Of a stretch of 64,000 nt of DNA, positions 38,448-47,407 are shown piece by piece; within the stretch, counting starts at the first letter, position 1; every line of letters begins with the position of its first letter. Below the pieces are notes generated by a model that saw nothing but the letters and a program-made list of their open reading frames with translations, was not told the origin of the DNA and did no database searches. Both the position numbers and the translations under genes were made by a program. This stretch comes from an uncultured Alphaproteobacteria bacterium (GTDB lineage: Bacteria > Pseudomonadota > Alphaproteobacteria > Rhodobacterales > Rhodobacteraceae), in NCBI GenBank assembly GCA_902580265.1, contig CACHJY010000002.1:46106-110105 (forward strand), given 5' to 3'.

Positions 38448-39012
38448 CAGGCGTTCCTATCTCAACTAAATTGAAAAGCTCTTCAATTTGTTCATTATAA
38501 AGCCCTATGCATCCAGACGAACTTTGCCTTCCAATTTTTCTAGTATCACTTGTTCCATGAATACGATAACTTGGCCAGCTAAGATAAAGTGCGTGAGAAC
38601 CTAGAGGATTATCAGGGCCGGGAGGCATAAACTCAGGAAGTTTAGGATCTCTATCTCTCATTTTCTTTGTAGGCCGCCATTCAGGGCCAATTATTTTTTT
38701 TGTAACTTTTGTATATCCGAGTCTTGTCAATTCTTCGTTGAGGGGAACCGAGGTTGGAAAGACCTTATAACCCGTTCCATTCTTATTCCAATAATGTAAC
38801 GATCGTGTCTTGGTATCTACTAGTATTGCCCCTTTCTTTAGATTTTTAAAATGATCCTGCCAAGATTGTACTCTGAAAGAAAAGATGTTGTGTTTTGGTT
38901 TTCCATCTTGGCCAAACTCTACTGCAGTCTGAGCAATAATAGGGTTGCTTATTACCGCATAAACCAATAATAGTATCGAAGCTATTAATATGTTGGAAAC
39001 AACTTTTTTCAT
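38434..39012 (-). CDS. L,D-transpeptidase (YkuD domain), exported
   Basis: Envelope enzyme that forms 3-3 cross-links or attaches proteins to peptidoglycan. From ATG 39012 it is 192 residues with a signal peptide (MKKVVSNILIASILLLVYAV). The YkuD catalytic motif is HGTSDTRKIGRQSSSGCIGL, with the nucleophile cysteine. The gene diverges from the CAP lipoprotein gene. An upstream in-frame start at 39051 would bury the signal peptide. A second YkuD protein lies at 39633-40133. Confidence 0.9.
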   Translation of the reverse strand: MKKVVSNILIASILLLVYAVISNPIIAQTAVEFGQDGKPKHNIFSFRVQSWQDHFKNLKKGAILVDTKTRSLHYWNKNGTGYKVFPTSVPLNEELTRLGYTKVTKKIIGPEWRPTKKMRDRDPKLPEFMPPGPDNPLGSHALYLSWPSYRIHGTSDTRKIGRQSSSGCIGLYNEQIEELFNLVEIGTPVRIL

Positions 39013-39117
39013 GATTATTGTTTTAGTTGAAATCTCTTTGTTATAAAACAACTAAATGCGCATAAATGAAAAATTAACGTCATATTTCGAGTATTAAAGG
39101 AAAGAACCTTTAGCTAA

Positions 39118-39618
39118 ATGAAGAATTTAATATTTAAGATAATGCTTTTAGTTGTATTGATGAGCTGTGTTGGTACTAACAAAGAGGTTTATTACGGCTA
39201 TTCCAAATCCGGAGTAATTTCTAGGTTTGAAGCGTCTGCTCTTAAATCCAGGCACATAGATATGGTTAATGCCTTAAGACTAGAGAACGGAAGATCCCCA
39301 TTGAAGTATTCAATTAGTCTTTCAGCCGCATCAAAGACACACGCTTTTGATATAGCTAGACAACAGCGAGCTTGGAACTACGGATCGGATGCATCATCAG
39401 CAATAGAAAGGGCAAGAATTGCAGGCTTTAGGGGCTTAGTGCTCGGCGAAAACGTTTCAGAGACTTATGAGGGTGAGTATGATGTATTAAATGTCTGGTT
39501 CAAAAGTAAAATCGGAAGGGAAATTATTTTAAATCCGAAAGCTACCGATTTAGGGCTAAGTTGGTATCAGGATAGTACTGGAAAAGTTTGGTGGGTGCAG
39601 ATGCTTGGAAAATCTTAG
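39118..39618 (+). CDS. CAP/SCP-domain lipoprotein
   Basis: A 166-residue protein with a lipoprotein signal (LLVVLMSC, cysteine at about residue 17) and a cysteine-rich-secretory/antigen-5 (CAP) domain. ASKTHAFDIARQQ gives the first histidine; GENVSETYEG, VLNVWFKSK and a WWVQMLG end are typical of bacterial CAP proteins. Function is unknown in most bacteria. It sits between two L,D-transpeptidase genes, which suggests an envelope role. Confidence 0.87.
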   Translation: MKNLIFKIMLLVVLMSCVGTNKEVYYGYSKSGVISRFEASALKSRHIDMVNALRLENGRSPLKYSISLSAASKTHAFDIARQQRAWNYGSDASSAIERARIAGFRGLVLGENVSETYEGEYDVLNVWFKSKIGREIILNPKATDLGLSWYQDSTGKVWWVQMLGKS

Positions 39619-39632
39619 GCTCACTTTTTAGA

Positions 39633-40133
39633 TTAAGCATAAATGTATATAACAGTACCTGGTTCAACAACCCTATAAATTTCTTCTATTTCCTTATTTG
39701 TTACCGCAATGCATCCCTCTGTCCAATCAAAAAAATAGTGGAGAAAGACATTTTTTTTTCCTAGTCCATGAATAAAAATATCGCTTCCAGGATTAAGACC
39801 TTTCTGTAGAGCTCTTTTTCTGTCCGATCGGTTGGGAAAATTTATTCCAAGGCTCAAGTAAAATTTGCTGTTCGGGTTTTTGTGTGTAATATAGTATTTA
39901 CCTTCTGGAGTTTTTCCATCTCCCTCTTTTTCTTTTGGTCCCTTTGGGCTAAACCCTAAGCGAATTCGATACGCTTTAATCATTTTACTATTTCTGTAAA
40001 GAGCTAGAGTTCTCTTTTTTTTCCACACTACCAATAAATTTGGTTTTTTTGAGTGGCTCCATGAAGGTTTTAAAAAAATAAAAGGAAGTAAAACTGAAAA
40101 CAAGAAAAAGCGTCTTTTGCTGATATGTTTCAT
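39633..40133 (-). CDS. L,D-transpeptidase (YkuD domain), second copy
   Basis: A 166-residue exported protein with an N-terminal hydrophobic signal (RRFFLFSVLLPFIFL) and a YkuD domain: IHGLGKKN provides the histidine and WTEGCIAVTN the catalytic cysteine. It differs from the copy at 38434-39012 in lacking the SSSGC form. It is overlapped by rlmN as ATGA (shared 4 bases), so it is cotranscribed with rlmN and the IalB-like gene. It converges on the CAP gene 15 bases away. Confidence 0.9.
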   Translation of the reverse strand: MKHISKRRFFLFSVLLPFIFLKPSWSHSKKPNLLVVWKKKRTLALYRNSKMIKAYRIRLGFSPKGPKEKEGDGKTPEGKYYITHKNPNSKFYLSLGINFPNRSDRKRALQKGLNPGSDIFIHGLGKKNVFLHYFFDWTEGCIAVTNKEIEEIYRVVEPGTVIYIYA

Positions 40134-41260
40134 ACACTAGCTTCTTCTTTTAGAGAACTGGATTTTAATTGACCACACGCAGCCATAATGTCTTCTCCTC
40201 GAGGTCTTCTTATTGGACTTGGTAATCTCGATTTAATTATAATATCTCTAAACGCTTTTATTCTATCTGTAGATGAACGCTTATATTGACTGCCAGTCCA
40301 ACTATTAAACGGTATAAGATTTATTTTAGAAGGGAGCCCTTGTAGCAATCTTACCAATCTATGTGCGTCTTCTTTTGTATCATTAACTCCATCAAGCATT
40401 ACATATTCAAATGTTACTCGTTCGGAATTACGTAACTTAACATCATCTCTCAAGGAACCAAGTAACTGTTCCAAATTCCACTTTTTATTTATGGGAACCA
40501 AGATATCCCTAGTCTTATTTTCTGTAGCGTGGAGGCTCACGGCGATCATACATCCGATCTCTTCATGAGCAATCTTTATTTTGGGAACAATACCGGCTGT
40601 TGATAAGGTGATTCTTCTCCTCGAAAAGTCTAATCCTTTATTATCCATCAAAATAATACAGGCTTTCTTTACTTCCTCATAATTTAATAGAGGTTCACCC
40701 ATCCCCATGAAAACAATATTGGTAATAATTTCAAAGAAAGAAGATTTACCCGCATCATTCTTCATTTTTCCCCATAGATCTAGATCATCATAAACTGCTA
40801 TAACTTGGCCTACAATCTCCTGACTTGATAGGTTCCTTACCAATTTTTGGGTTCCTGTGTAGCAGAATGAACAGTTCAAAGTGCAACCAACTTGTGAAGA
40901 AATGCAAAGAGTGCTTCTTTTCTCTTCAGGTATAAAGACAGTTTCTATTTTGCTTTGGTCCTCTAAACGGAATAGATATTTTGTAGTGCCGTCATTGCTG
41001 ACTTCTTTTTTTTCAATAATTGGCCGTGAAATGTTAAAAACTTTCTGCAGTTTTGCTCGAAGATTTTTATCTATGTTAGTCATGTTATCAAATGAACTAA
41101 TTCCGTGGCAATAAATCCAAGACCAAAGTTGATTTACTCTCATAGATGCTTTTTTCGGTTGAGTTTCAAAGCCTGAAATCAGCGAAAGCAATTCCTCTCG
41201 GCTAAGCCCTAAAACGTTACTTTCTTGGGAGTTTGCTAGTGAGGTCAATTTAATTTGCAC
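40130..41260 (-). CDS. rlmN: Dual-specificity RNA methyltransferase RlmN
   Basis: Radical SAM enzyme that methylates C2 of A2503 in 23S rRNA and A37 in some tRNAs. The 376-residue protein starts at GTG 41260. The radical SAM cluster motif is CTLNCSFCYTGTQ (about 129-141). NIVFMGMGEPLLNYEEV and RRITLSTAGIVPKI are family signatures, and the C-terminal cysteine for the methyl-cysteine intermediate lies in IMAACGQL. It overlaps the end of the IalB-like gene by 16 bases. Confidence 0.96.
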   Translation of the reverse strand: MQIKLTSLANSQESNVLGLSREELLSLISGFETQPKKASMRVNQLWSWIYCHGISSFDNMTNIDKNLRAKLQKVFNISRPIIEKKEVSNDGTTKYLFRLEDQSKIETVFIPEEKRSTLCISSQVGCTLNCSFCYTGTQKLVRNLSSQEIVGQVIAVYDDLDLWGKMKNDAGKSSFFEIITNIVFMGMGEPLLNYEEVKKACIILMDNKGLDFSRRRITLSTAGIVPKIKIAHEEIGCMIAVSLHATENKTRDILVPINKKWNLEQLLGSLRDDVKLRNSERVTFEYVMLDGVNDTKEDAHRLVRLLQGLPSKINLIPFNSWTGSQYKRSSTDRIKAFRDIIIKSRLPSPIRRPRGEDIMAACGQLKSSSLKEEASV

Positions 41261-41850
41261 CGCTTCTCTAATTCTGACAAGGCATCTGAAAATCCTGTCA
41301 ACATAAATGTATCTTTCGTTACTGTATTACGATGAGATATAGCACTCATCACTGCCTTGCTACCTTTCCTAAGATTATCAACTAATTTTTTTTGATCATA
41401 TTTTTGAGCCCACGCATGATCCTTTTCTGCCTTAGCTTTAGGGGAGGGATGCGCAAAAAACACAACCTTTTCCTTGTTGTCAATCTCAAGAACCGCTTTT
41501 GAACCTACTTGGAGAGGATACCCAGCATAGAATGTTCCCTCATACTCACGTTCTTTAATTAATATTTTAATAATGTAAAGCGTTCCTTTCTCTCTATTCA
41601 CAGATGAGAGTTTTTGATTATTTCTGAAAGCTTCACCTTTGATGGACTGTGAGGCAATGAAGCACATTTTCGGGTCGTCTTTCGAAACGAAGACGCTCCA
41701 ATCTCTAAAACTTTTCTCAGCTTTTCTTAAGTTTTCTTGGCCAAAGGAACTTTTTAATTGAAACAAAAAAATCAATAATATGCAAAGTCCAAGGGTAAAA
41801 ATTAACTTATTCAGATAAGATACCGAAGGGTAATTTTTATTCGGGTTCAT
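41245..41850 (-). CDS. Invasion-associated locus B (IalB)-like exported protein
   Basis: An envelope protein of 201 residues from ATG 41850; the open frame continues to 41931, but an AAGGAA site precedes the 41850 start. It has a signal segment (LIFTLGLCILLIFLF), then an IalB-like domain with FRDWSVFVSKDDPKMCFIAS and a lone tail cysteine. IalB-like proteins are common in free-living alphaproteobacteria and usually sit upstream of rlmN. The name comes from Bartonella; no role in invasion is implied here. Function is unknown. Confidence 0.75.
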   Translation of the reverse strand: MNPNKNYPSVSYLNKLIFTLGLCILLIFLFQLKSSFGQENLRKAEKSFRDWSVFVSKDDPKMCFIASQSIKGEAFRNNQKLSSVNREKGTLYIIKILIKEREYEGTFYAGYPLQVGSKAVLEIDNKEKVVFFAHPSPKAKAEKDHAWAQKYDQKKLVDNLRKGSKAVMSAISHRNTVTKDTFMLTGFSDALSELEKRCKLN

Positions 41851-42018
41851 CGCGATTTTTTTCCTTAAATCAGTGATATGCATACTAATACAAGCAATTA
41901 TGAAACTAGAAAAGACTTTTTTGGATTCCATATTAGGTAATTCACCAGCACATTTTTTCTATACACATAATAATAAAAAGTTCTGGATTTTGATAAAAAA
42001 TTTTATTAGGAAGAGAGT

Positions 42019-43419
42019 ATGGCGGAAAACAGAACTTTATATGACAAAATTTGGGACAACCATTTAATTCATTCTGAAAACGATACTTCTCTAATATACA
42101 TCGATAGGCATTTAGTGCATGAAGTAACCAGTCCTCAGGCTTTTGAGGGATTAAGAGACGCTGGTAGGAAAGTTCGTGCTCCAAATAAAACAATTGCAGT
42201 TCCCGATCATAATGTAGCCACCACATCCAACCGGTTAACTAACTTTGGTAGTGAAGAAGGCCGTATACAGCTAGAAACGCTAGATAAAAATGCTCGAGAT
42301 TTTGGTATTCATTATTACCCTGTTGATGATATTAGGCAGGGAATAGTACATATCATTGGACCTGAACAAGGTTGGACTTTGCCAGGTATGACAATTGTTT
42401 GTGGAGATAGTCATACAGCAACGCATGGAGCTTTCGGTGCATTAGCACACGGTATTGGAACATCGGAAGTGGAGCATGTTCTTGCAACGCAGACACTAAT
42501 CCAACAGAAGTCCAAAAATATGAGAGTGGTGGTGTCTGGTGTACTTGGTAATGGAGTAACTGCAAAGGATGTAACATTAACAATTATTGGAAAGACAGGT
42601 ACAGCTGGTGGTACTGGACACGTAATAGAATATTGCGGAAGTGCTATTGAAAGCCTTTCAATGGAAGGACGGATGACTGTTTGCAATATGGCTATTGAGG
42701 GTGGAGCAAGAGCAGGGTTGATTGCGCCTGACGAAAAGACAATAGAATATGTAAGGGGGAGACCAAATTCACCAACGGGCGAAAACTGGGATGAAGCCGT
42801 TAAGTATTGGAAAACGCTATATTCTGATCCAGATGCTAAGTTCGATAAGGAGCTTTTATTGAAGGCGGATGATATCGCTCCCGTTGTAACATGGGGCACG
42901 AGTCCAGAGGATGTCCTTCCTATTACTGATTATGTACCTAGTCCTGATAATTTTCAGGGAAGTAAGGTAGAGGCTGCGAAAAGATCTATTGAATATATGG
43001 GTTTAAGGCCTGGTCAGAAATTGCAAGATATAAAAGTTGATGCTGTTTTCATTGGCTCTTGCACAAATGGTAGAATAGAGGATCTAAGAGAGGTAGAAAA
43101 AATTGTTAGAGGAAAGAAAGTAAAGAGTGGTATTAGAGCCATGGTGGTTCCAGGCTCTGGATTAGTTAAAAAACAAGCGGAAGAAGAAGGAATAGCTAGT
43201 TCACTAAAAGAGGCAGGTTTTGACTGGAGAATGCCAGGTTGCTCCATGTGTTTAGCAATGAATCCTGATCAGTTGTTGCCCGAAGAAAGATGTGCTGCTA
43301 CATCAAATAGAAATTTCGAAGGACGACAAGGTCGCGGAGGACGTACTCATCTAATGAGCCCAGCAATGGCAGCCGCAGCGGCAATAACTGGCCGATTGAC
43401 TGATGTAAGAGATATTTAA
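42019..43419 (+). CDS. leuC: 3-isopropylmalate dehydratase large subunit
   Basis: Iron-sulfur isomerase of leucine synthesis, converting 2-isopropylmalate to 3-isopropylmalate with LeuD. The 466 residues have [22 protein letters not shown] (shortened here as [14 protein letters not shown]), GSCTNGR with one cluster cysteine, and [13 protein letters not shown] with the other two. An AGGAAGAG ribosome-binding site precedes the ATG. It heads leuC-leuD-leuB. The divergent gap to the IalB-like gene (41851-42018) would hold the promoter. Confidence 0.97.
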   Translation: MAENRTLYDKIWDNHLIHSENDTSLIYIDRHLVHEVTSPQAFEGLRDAGRKVRAPNKTIAVPDHNVATTSNRLTNFGSEEGRIQLETLDKNARDFGIHYYPVDDIRQGIVHIIGPEQGWTLPGMTIVCGDSHTATHGAFGALAHGIGTSEVEHVLATQTLIQQKSKNMRVVVSGVLGNGVTAKDVTLTIIGKTGTAGGTGHVIEYCGSAIESLSMEGRMTVCNMAIEGGARAGLIAPDEKTIEYVRGRPNSPTGENWDEAVKYWKTLYSDPDAKFDKELLLKADDIAPVVTWGTSPEDVLPITDYVPSPDNFQGSKVEAAKRSIEYMGLRPGQKLQDIKVDAVFIGSCTNGRIEDLREVEKIVRGKKVKSGIRAMVVPGSGLVKKQAEEEGIASSLKEAGFDWRMPGCSMCLAMNPDQLLPEERCAATSNRNFEGRQGRGGRTHLMSPAMAAAAAITGRLTDVRDI

Positions 43420-43432
43420 ATGAAAGTTTCTA

Positions 43433-44038
43433 ATGGAAAAGTTTAATACACTTGAAGGCATAGCAGCTCCGATGCCGTTAATAAATATAGATACTGATAT
43501 GTTGATACCAAAACAGTTTCTCAAAACCATTAAAAGAACGGGCCTTGGCAAGAACCTTTTTTTTGAAATGCGATATGATCAAAATGGAAACGAAATAGAA
43601 GATTTTATATTAAACAAAGATCATTACTCAAAAGCGTCAATTATAGTCGGTGGAGCAAATTTTGGTTGTGGTTCCTCTAGAGAACATGCGCCTTGGGCTT
43701 TGAAAGATTTTGGGATTAAGTGCATAATATCAACAAGTTTTGCAGACATATTTTTTAATAATTGCTTCAAGAATGGGATACTTCCAATAATTGTATCTGA
43801 AGAGATGCACCAAAGTCTTCTACAGGACGCAGAAATGGAAATGACATCCTATATGAAAATTGACCTCGAAAATCAGAAGATTATTCGCAACAATGGAGAC
43901 CAATTAGACTTCGAAGTTGACGAGTTTAAGAAATATTGCTTGTTAAATGGATTAGACGATATCGGTTTAACACTTAAGAATTCTGATAAAATAAGCGGGT
44001 TTGAAAAAGAATATTCTGATAAATTTAGCTGGGCTTAA
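43433..44038 (+). CDS. leuD: 3-isopropylmalate dehydratase small subunit
   Basis: Swivelling subunit that completes the LeuCD active site. The 201-residue protein has [13 protein letters not shown] (about 18-30), the [22 protein letters not shown] stretch around residue 80 (key residues [10 protein letters not shown]), and [10 protein letters not shown] (about 104-113). It follows leuC after 13 bases. Confidence 0.97.
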   Translation: MEKFNTLEGIAAPMPLINIDTDMLIPKQFLKTIKRTGLGKNLFFEMRYDQNGNEIEDFILNKDHYSKASIIVGGANFGCGSSREHAPWALKDFGIKCIISTSFADIFFNNCFKNGILPIIVSEEMHQSLLQDAEMEMTSYMKIDLENQKIIRNNGDQLDFEVDEFKKYCLLNGLDDIGLTLKNSDKISGFEKEYSDKFSWA

Positions 44039-44051
44039 AAAGGTATAATTG

Positions 44052-45152
44052 ATGTTTTCTTTGCTTATTCTTCCAGGAGATGGAATTGGTCCAGAGGTGA
44101 TGACAGAGGTAAAGCGCATTATTTCTTGGTTTCAAGATAGGCGTGATTTAAAGATAGATATTGAAGAAGGTTTAGTTGGTGGAGCATCTTACGATAAATA
44201 TCGAACCCCGCTTACAGAAGACATGTTAAAGAAAGCACTAGAAGTAGATGCAGTTTTGCTGGGTGCGGTCGGTGGACCCAACTACGATAATCTGAGCTTC
44301 GATTTGAAACCAGAACGAGCACTTTTGAAACTTAGGAAAGAACTGGATTTATTTGCTAATATCCGTCCTGCCCAATGTTTTGATGCATTAGCTTCTTTCT
44401 CTTCACTAAAGAAGGAAATAGTTTCTGGACTGGATATTGTTATTGTAAGAGAGCTTACATCGGGCATTTATTTCGGAGAGCCTCGTGGTATTCATACTGA
44501 TGGTTCAAATGAGAGGATTGGTATAAACACACAAAGCTATACCGAATCAGAGATACGCAGGGTTGCGATAAGTGCTTTTGAACTTGCTTTAAAAAGAAAC
44601 AAAAAATTATGCTCTATGGAAAAAGCAAATGTGATGGAGAGCGGTGTTCTCTGGCGAGATGTCGTTAATGAAGTTCATGTTGATTATAAAGATGTAGAGC
44701 TCAGCCATATGTATGCTGATAATGGAGCGATGCAATTGGTTAGAGATCCTAAACAGTTTGATGTGATTGTAACGGATAATCTTTTTGGAGATATACTATC
44801 CGATTGTGCCGCTATGCTAACAGGTAGTTTGGGAATGCTGCCCTCTGCAAGCTTGGGAAATAAAAAAGAAAATGGTTTGCCTCGAGCTATGTATGAGCCA
44901 GTACATGGATCAGCGCCAGATATTACTGGTCAGGCAAAAGCCAATCCAATAGCATGTATTTTGAGCTTTTCGATGGCTTTAAGGTATTCATTTTCAGACA
45001 CACAAAATGCTAATCTTCTTGAGCAGTGTATAGAAAAGGTACTTGCGAAAGGATACAGAACTCCTGATCTCATGATGGGAGAGCAAGGCCGGTTGTGTTC
45101 AACTAGCGAAATGACTGACAAAATACTCGAGGAGTTGGAAGCAAGTAATTAG
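44052..45152 (+). CDS. leuB: 3-isopropylmalate dehydrogenase
   Basis: NAD-dependent oxidative decarboxylation of 3-isopropylmalate, the third leucine step. ATG 44052 gives 366 residues; a TTG directly before it is less likely. [13 protein letters not shown] is at the N-terminus, [15 protein letters not shown] and [18 protein letters not shown] are family signatures, and [12 protein letters not shown] is near the end. It follows leuD after 13 bases. The stop abuts the stop of the convergent SDR gene without a base between. Confidence 0.97.
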   Translation: MFSLLILPGDGIGPEVMTEVKRIISWFQDRRDLKIDIEEGLVGGASYDKYRTPLTEDMLKKALEVDAVLLGAVGGPNYDNLSFDLKPERALLKLRKELDLFANIRPAQCFDALASFSSLKKEIVSGLDIVIVRELTSGIYFGEPRGIHTDGSNERIGINTQSYTESEIRRVAISAFELALKRNKKLCSMEKANVMESGVLWRDVVNEVHVDYKDVELSHMYADNGAMQLVRDPKQFDVIVTDNLFGDILSDCAAMLTGSLGMLPSASLGNKKENGLPRAMYEPVHGSAPDITGQAKANPIACILSFSMALRYSFSDTQNANLLEQCIEKVLAKGYRTPDLMMGEQGRLCSTSEMTDKILEELEASN

Positions 45153-45920
45153 TTACCTTCCCATCCAACCACCGTCTATATTTAGTATTTCTCCATTTAC
45201 ATAGCCTGATGCATCGGAAGATAGGTAAACAGCTGCTCCTGCCATATCGTCTATGGTGCCCCATCTTTTCATAGGTATCCTTGCCATTAGGTCAGCTGAT
45301 CTATGTTTATCTTGGCGAAGCGCAGCGGTAATATCAGTGACGACGTATCCTGGGGCAATAGAATTAACATTTATTCCCTTATCTGCTAGTTCATTTGACA
45401 GAGCTTTCGTAAGTTGTGCTATTCCTCCTTTAGAAGCTGTGTAGCTGGGAACAAATAAACCACCCTGATAAGATAAGATTGATGCCGTAAAAATAATTTT
45501 ACCCCAGCCTCTTTCAATCATTTTTGAACTCAGTTCTCGCGCAAGAACAAATTGCGATGACAGATTGATTTCTAATATTCTATCCCAATGGTCATCACTA
45601 TGTTCATTCAGCTCGGTTCTGATTAAAGAACCTGCATTGCTAACAAGAATATTCGGCTCTAAATTATTATCTCCAAGTTCTTTTAAAAAACTATGCGTAT
45701 TCTGTCTTTCAGAAAAATCACAGTTAAAGCAATGAAATCTTCTGCCAATTTTCTCAACATATTTTTCAATTTCACTGTCTTTTTGTAAGGTTGAGCTAAC
45801 CCCTATTATGTCAGCGCCAGCTTCGGCCAGCCCCTTAGCAATTCCGAAGCCAATGCCTTTACTGCACCCTGTTACGAGAGCAGTTTTCCCATCTAGCTTA
45901 AACTTTTCTAAAATTGACAT
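45153..45920 (-). CDS. SDR-family oxidoreductase, KduD-like
   Basis: A 255-residue classical short-chain dehydrogenase resembling 2-deoxy-D-gluconate 3-dehydrogenase (KduD). The cofactor motif is TGCSKGIG (18-25), NAG at 95-97, and the catalytic triad S147, Y160 and K164 is intact. The end ILNIDGGWMGR is typical of the KduD branch. The substrate is unproven. It lies 14 bases downstream of a phosphatase gene on the same strand, so the two are probably cotranscribed. Confidence 0.82.
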   Translation of the reverse strand: MSILEKFKLDGKTALVTGCSKGIGFGIAKGLAEAGADIIGVSSTLQKDSEIEKYVEKIGRRFHCFNCDFSERQNTHSFLKELGDNNLEPNILVSNAGSLIRTELNEHSDDHWDRILEINLSSQFVLARELSSKMIERGWGKIIFTASILSYQGGLFVPSYTASKGGIAQLTKALSNELADKGINVNSIAPGYVVTDITAALRQDKHRSADLMARIPMKRWGTIDDMAGAAVYLSSDASGYVNGEILNIDGGWMGR

Positions 45921-45934
45921 AGATATTTAACCTC

Positions 45935-46672
45935 TTATTTTTCGCAATACTCTAAGTATTTAATTAACTTTGTTTTCTCACCAATTAACTCAGTAGCGAG
46001 ATCTATTATACCGCCTGTTTGTCTTTCAAATTCTTGAAGTCCGGCATCCAACCAGCTTTCGTCGACTTTCAATAACTCTTTTACTCCTATTTGACTAACT
46101 TCTCTCGTTACTTTTTCAGTAGGCTTGTAGTGCTCGTTTGATTGCATGTAGTCCTCAAATATGCAGCGCCGACTAACTCCGAATAGGAGTAAAATTAAGG
46201 CCGCCGCAAAACCAGTTCGATCTTTTCCCGCTGTGCAATGAAAGATAATTTTAGAACCAGGACTTTTAAACAATATTTTAAAAAACTCTTTGAAAGTATC
46301 TAAGTTTTCAACTGTATACTTTCTATAGGCTTGTTGAAAAAGCTCATTCAAATCTGTTTTTTGCGTAGTTCTTTTATCCAACGCTTTTAATAGTTCAGTA
46401 ACTTTTGGCTCAACAGGTAAGTGAATTCTACGTTTTAAAACTTCTTTAGGCAAGTTAGTTGGATTTTTTTTTGCTTCATTCACACCCCTAAAGTCAATAA
46501 TTAATGAGTTTTTATTAGACATCAGTTTTTTTTGAGCCTCAGTGCTAAGGTTAATGGGAGCAGCACATCTAATAAACAAGTTATTTTTTATTACATTATT
46601 AACTTTTGTCTTCTTATTCCCTAAGTCTCGTAAATTGTTAATGAAGTTTATTTTTTTTTCAGATTCAGCCAT
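45935..46672 (-). CDS. Tyrosine/dual-specificity phosphatase-like protein
   Basis: A 245-residue protein of the bacterial tyrosine-phosphatase family with the P-loop HCTAGKDRTG (catalytic C146, arginine in DRTG). The N-terminal half has LFIRCAAPI and IIDFRGVNEAKKN, as in the Y_phosphatase3 type. The native substrate, protein or phosphoinositide-like, is unknown. It heads a two-gene unit with the KduD-like SDR and diverges from the tandem-barrel gene. Confidence 0.85.
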   Translation of the reverse strand: MAESEKKINFINNLRDLGNKKTKVNNVIKNNLFIRCAAPINLSTEAQKKLMSNKNSLIIDFRGVNEAKKNPTNLPKEVLKRRIHLPVEPKVTELLKALDKRTTQKTDLNELFQQAYRKYTVENLDTFKEFFKILFKSPGSKIIFHCTAGKDRTGFAAALILLLFGVSRRCIFEDYMQSNEHYKPTEKVTREVSQIGVKELLKVDESWLDAGLQEFERQTGGIIDLATELIGEKTKLIKYLEYCEK

Positions 46673-46693
46673 ATTATTTTCGATATACCATGC

Positions 46694-46699
46694 TATAAT
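46694..46699 (+). promoter_or_regulatory. Likely sigma-70 minus-10 element before the gene at 46742
   Basis: TATAAT, preceded by TGC as in an extended minus-10 (TGCTATAAT). It lies about 45 bases before the TTG start. The minus-35 region has no clear match. Confidence 0.5.
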
Positions 46700-46741
46700 A
46701 GTTTAATAAATGAACTTTCATTATCAACAAGGGAGGAAAAA

Positions 46742-47365
46742 TTGACAGTCATAGTAACGTCTACTTATAAGGCTCATCCAGGAAAGGCAAGGCTTCTTTT
46801 ATCAAATATGAAAGAAAATGTCGAAACCTTTGGCGCTATGGGTATGACCTGCAGGATATCTAGAATAATTTTTGGTCCTGATACTGGGTCGCTAGTTTTT
46901 TCTATATTTTCTGAAAACTTTGCTGGAGCCATGGGAAATGCGGAAAAGCTGTTTTCAAGTGAAGTATGGGCTAAAATTCAAATGCGTTTGGATGATAACC
47001 CTTCTTCTGAACTTGTAATGCCCCCAAATATATTCAGAACAGTTGCGGGAGAAATGAGTGCTACACACAGAGTCATCAATTATAGATGGTACCTGATGAA
47101 AAGAGATAAAGTTGCAGAAGCACTAGAAATGTTTTCCGAGGTAAAAAGTCTTTGTGAAAAAGTTGATATTAATCCTGTAATGATAGCACCAGTTACCGGT
47201 GAACCCATGAGTAGTCTGGTTGTTATGTATGGCGCAAAATCGCTAGCTCACGCTGGAGAAGCGCTAGACGGTATGGGTATGGGTCAAGAAATGCAACAAA
47301 TTGTTGCAAAAGCAGCAACTCTTGGTGAGCTTCATAGGGCATGGATGACAGTTCCTGCTGATTAA
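46742..47365 (+). CDS. Unrecognised protein, probable tandem dimeric alpha/beta-barrel (ABM-like) fold
   Basis: A 207-residue protein I cannot place in a named family. The two halves each begin with a strand-like segment followed by a helix (VIVTSTYKAHPGKARLLLSNM near residue 2; YRWYLMKRDKVAEALEMFSEV near 120), which suggests a duplicated ferredoxin-like or antibiotic-biosynthesis-monooxygenase-type barrel. No cysteine motif or signal peptide is seen. The start is TTG 46742 with a strong GGGAGG ribosome-binding site. It has its own likely promoter and a strong terminator, so it is a single-gene unit. Confidence 0.7.
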   Translation: MTVIVTSTYKAHPGKARLLLSNMKENVETFGAMGMTCRISRIIFGPDTGSLVFSIFSENFAGAMGNAEKLFSSEVWAKIQMRLDDNPSSELVMPPNIFRTVAGEMSATHRVINYRWYLMKRDKVAEALEMFSEVKSLCEKVDINPVMIAPVTGEPMSSLVVMYGAKSLAHAGEALDGMGMGQEMQQIVAKAATLGELHRAWMTVPAD

Positions 47366-47375
47366 TAAAAAGCAC

Positions 47376-47407
47376 GCCTAGCTTTTTTCTTTAGAGGAAA
47401 GCTAGGC
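47376..47407. terminator. Bidirectional hairpin terminator between the barrel gene and nnr
   Basis: GCCTAGCTTT (47376-47385) pairs with AAAGCTAGGC (47398-47407), a ten-pair perfect stem with a 12-base loop. It is followed by CTTTTGT on the plus strand, while the other strand continues through GTGC into TTTTTAT. The minus-strand stem carries the stop codon of nnr. This is the clearest intrinsic terminator in the window. Confidence 0.85.
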
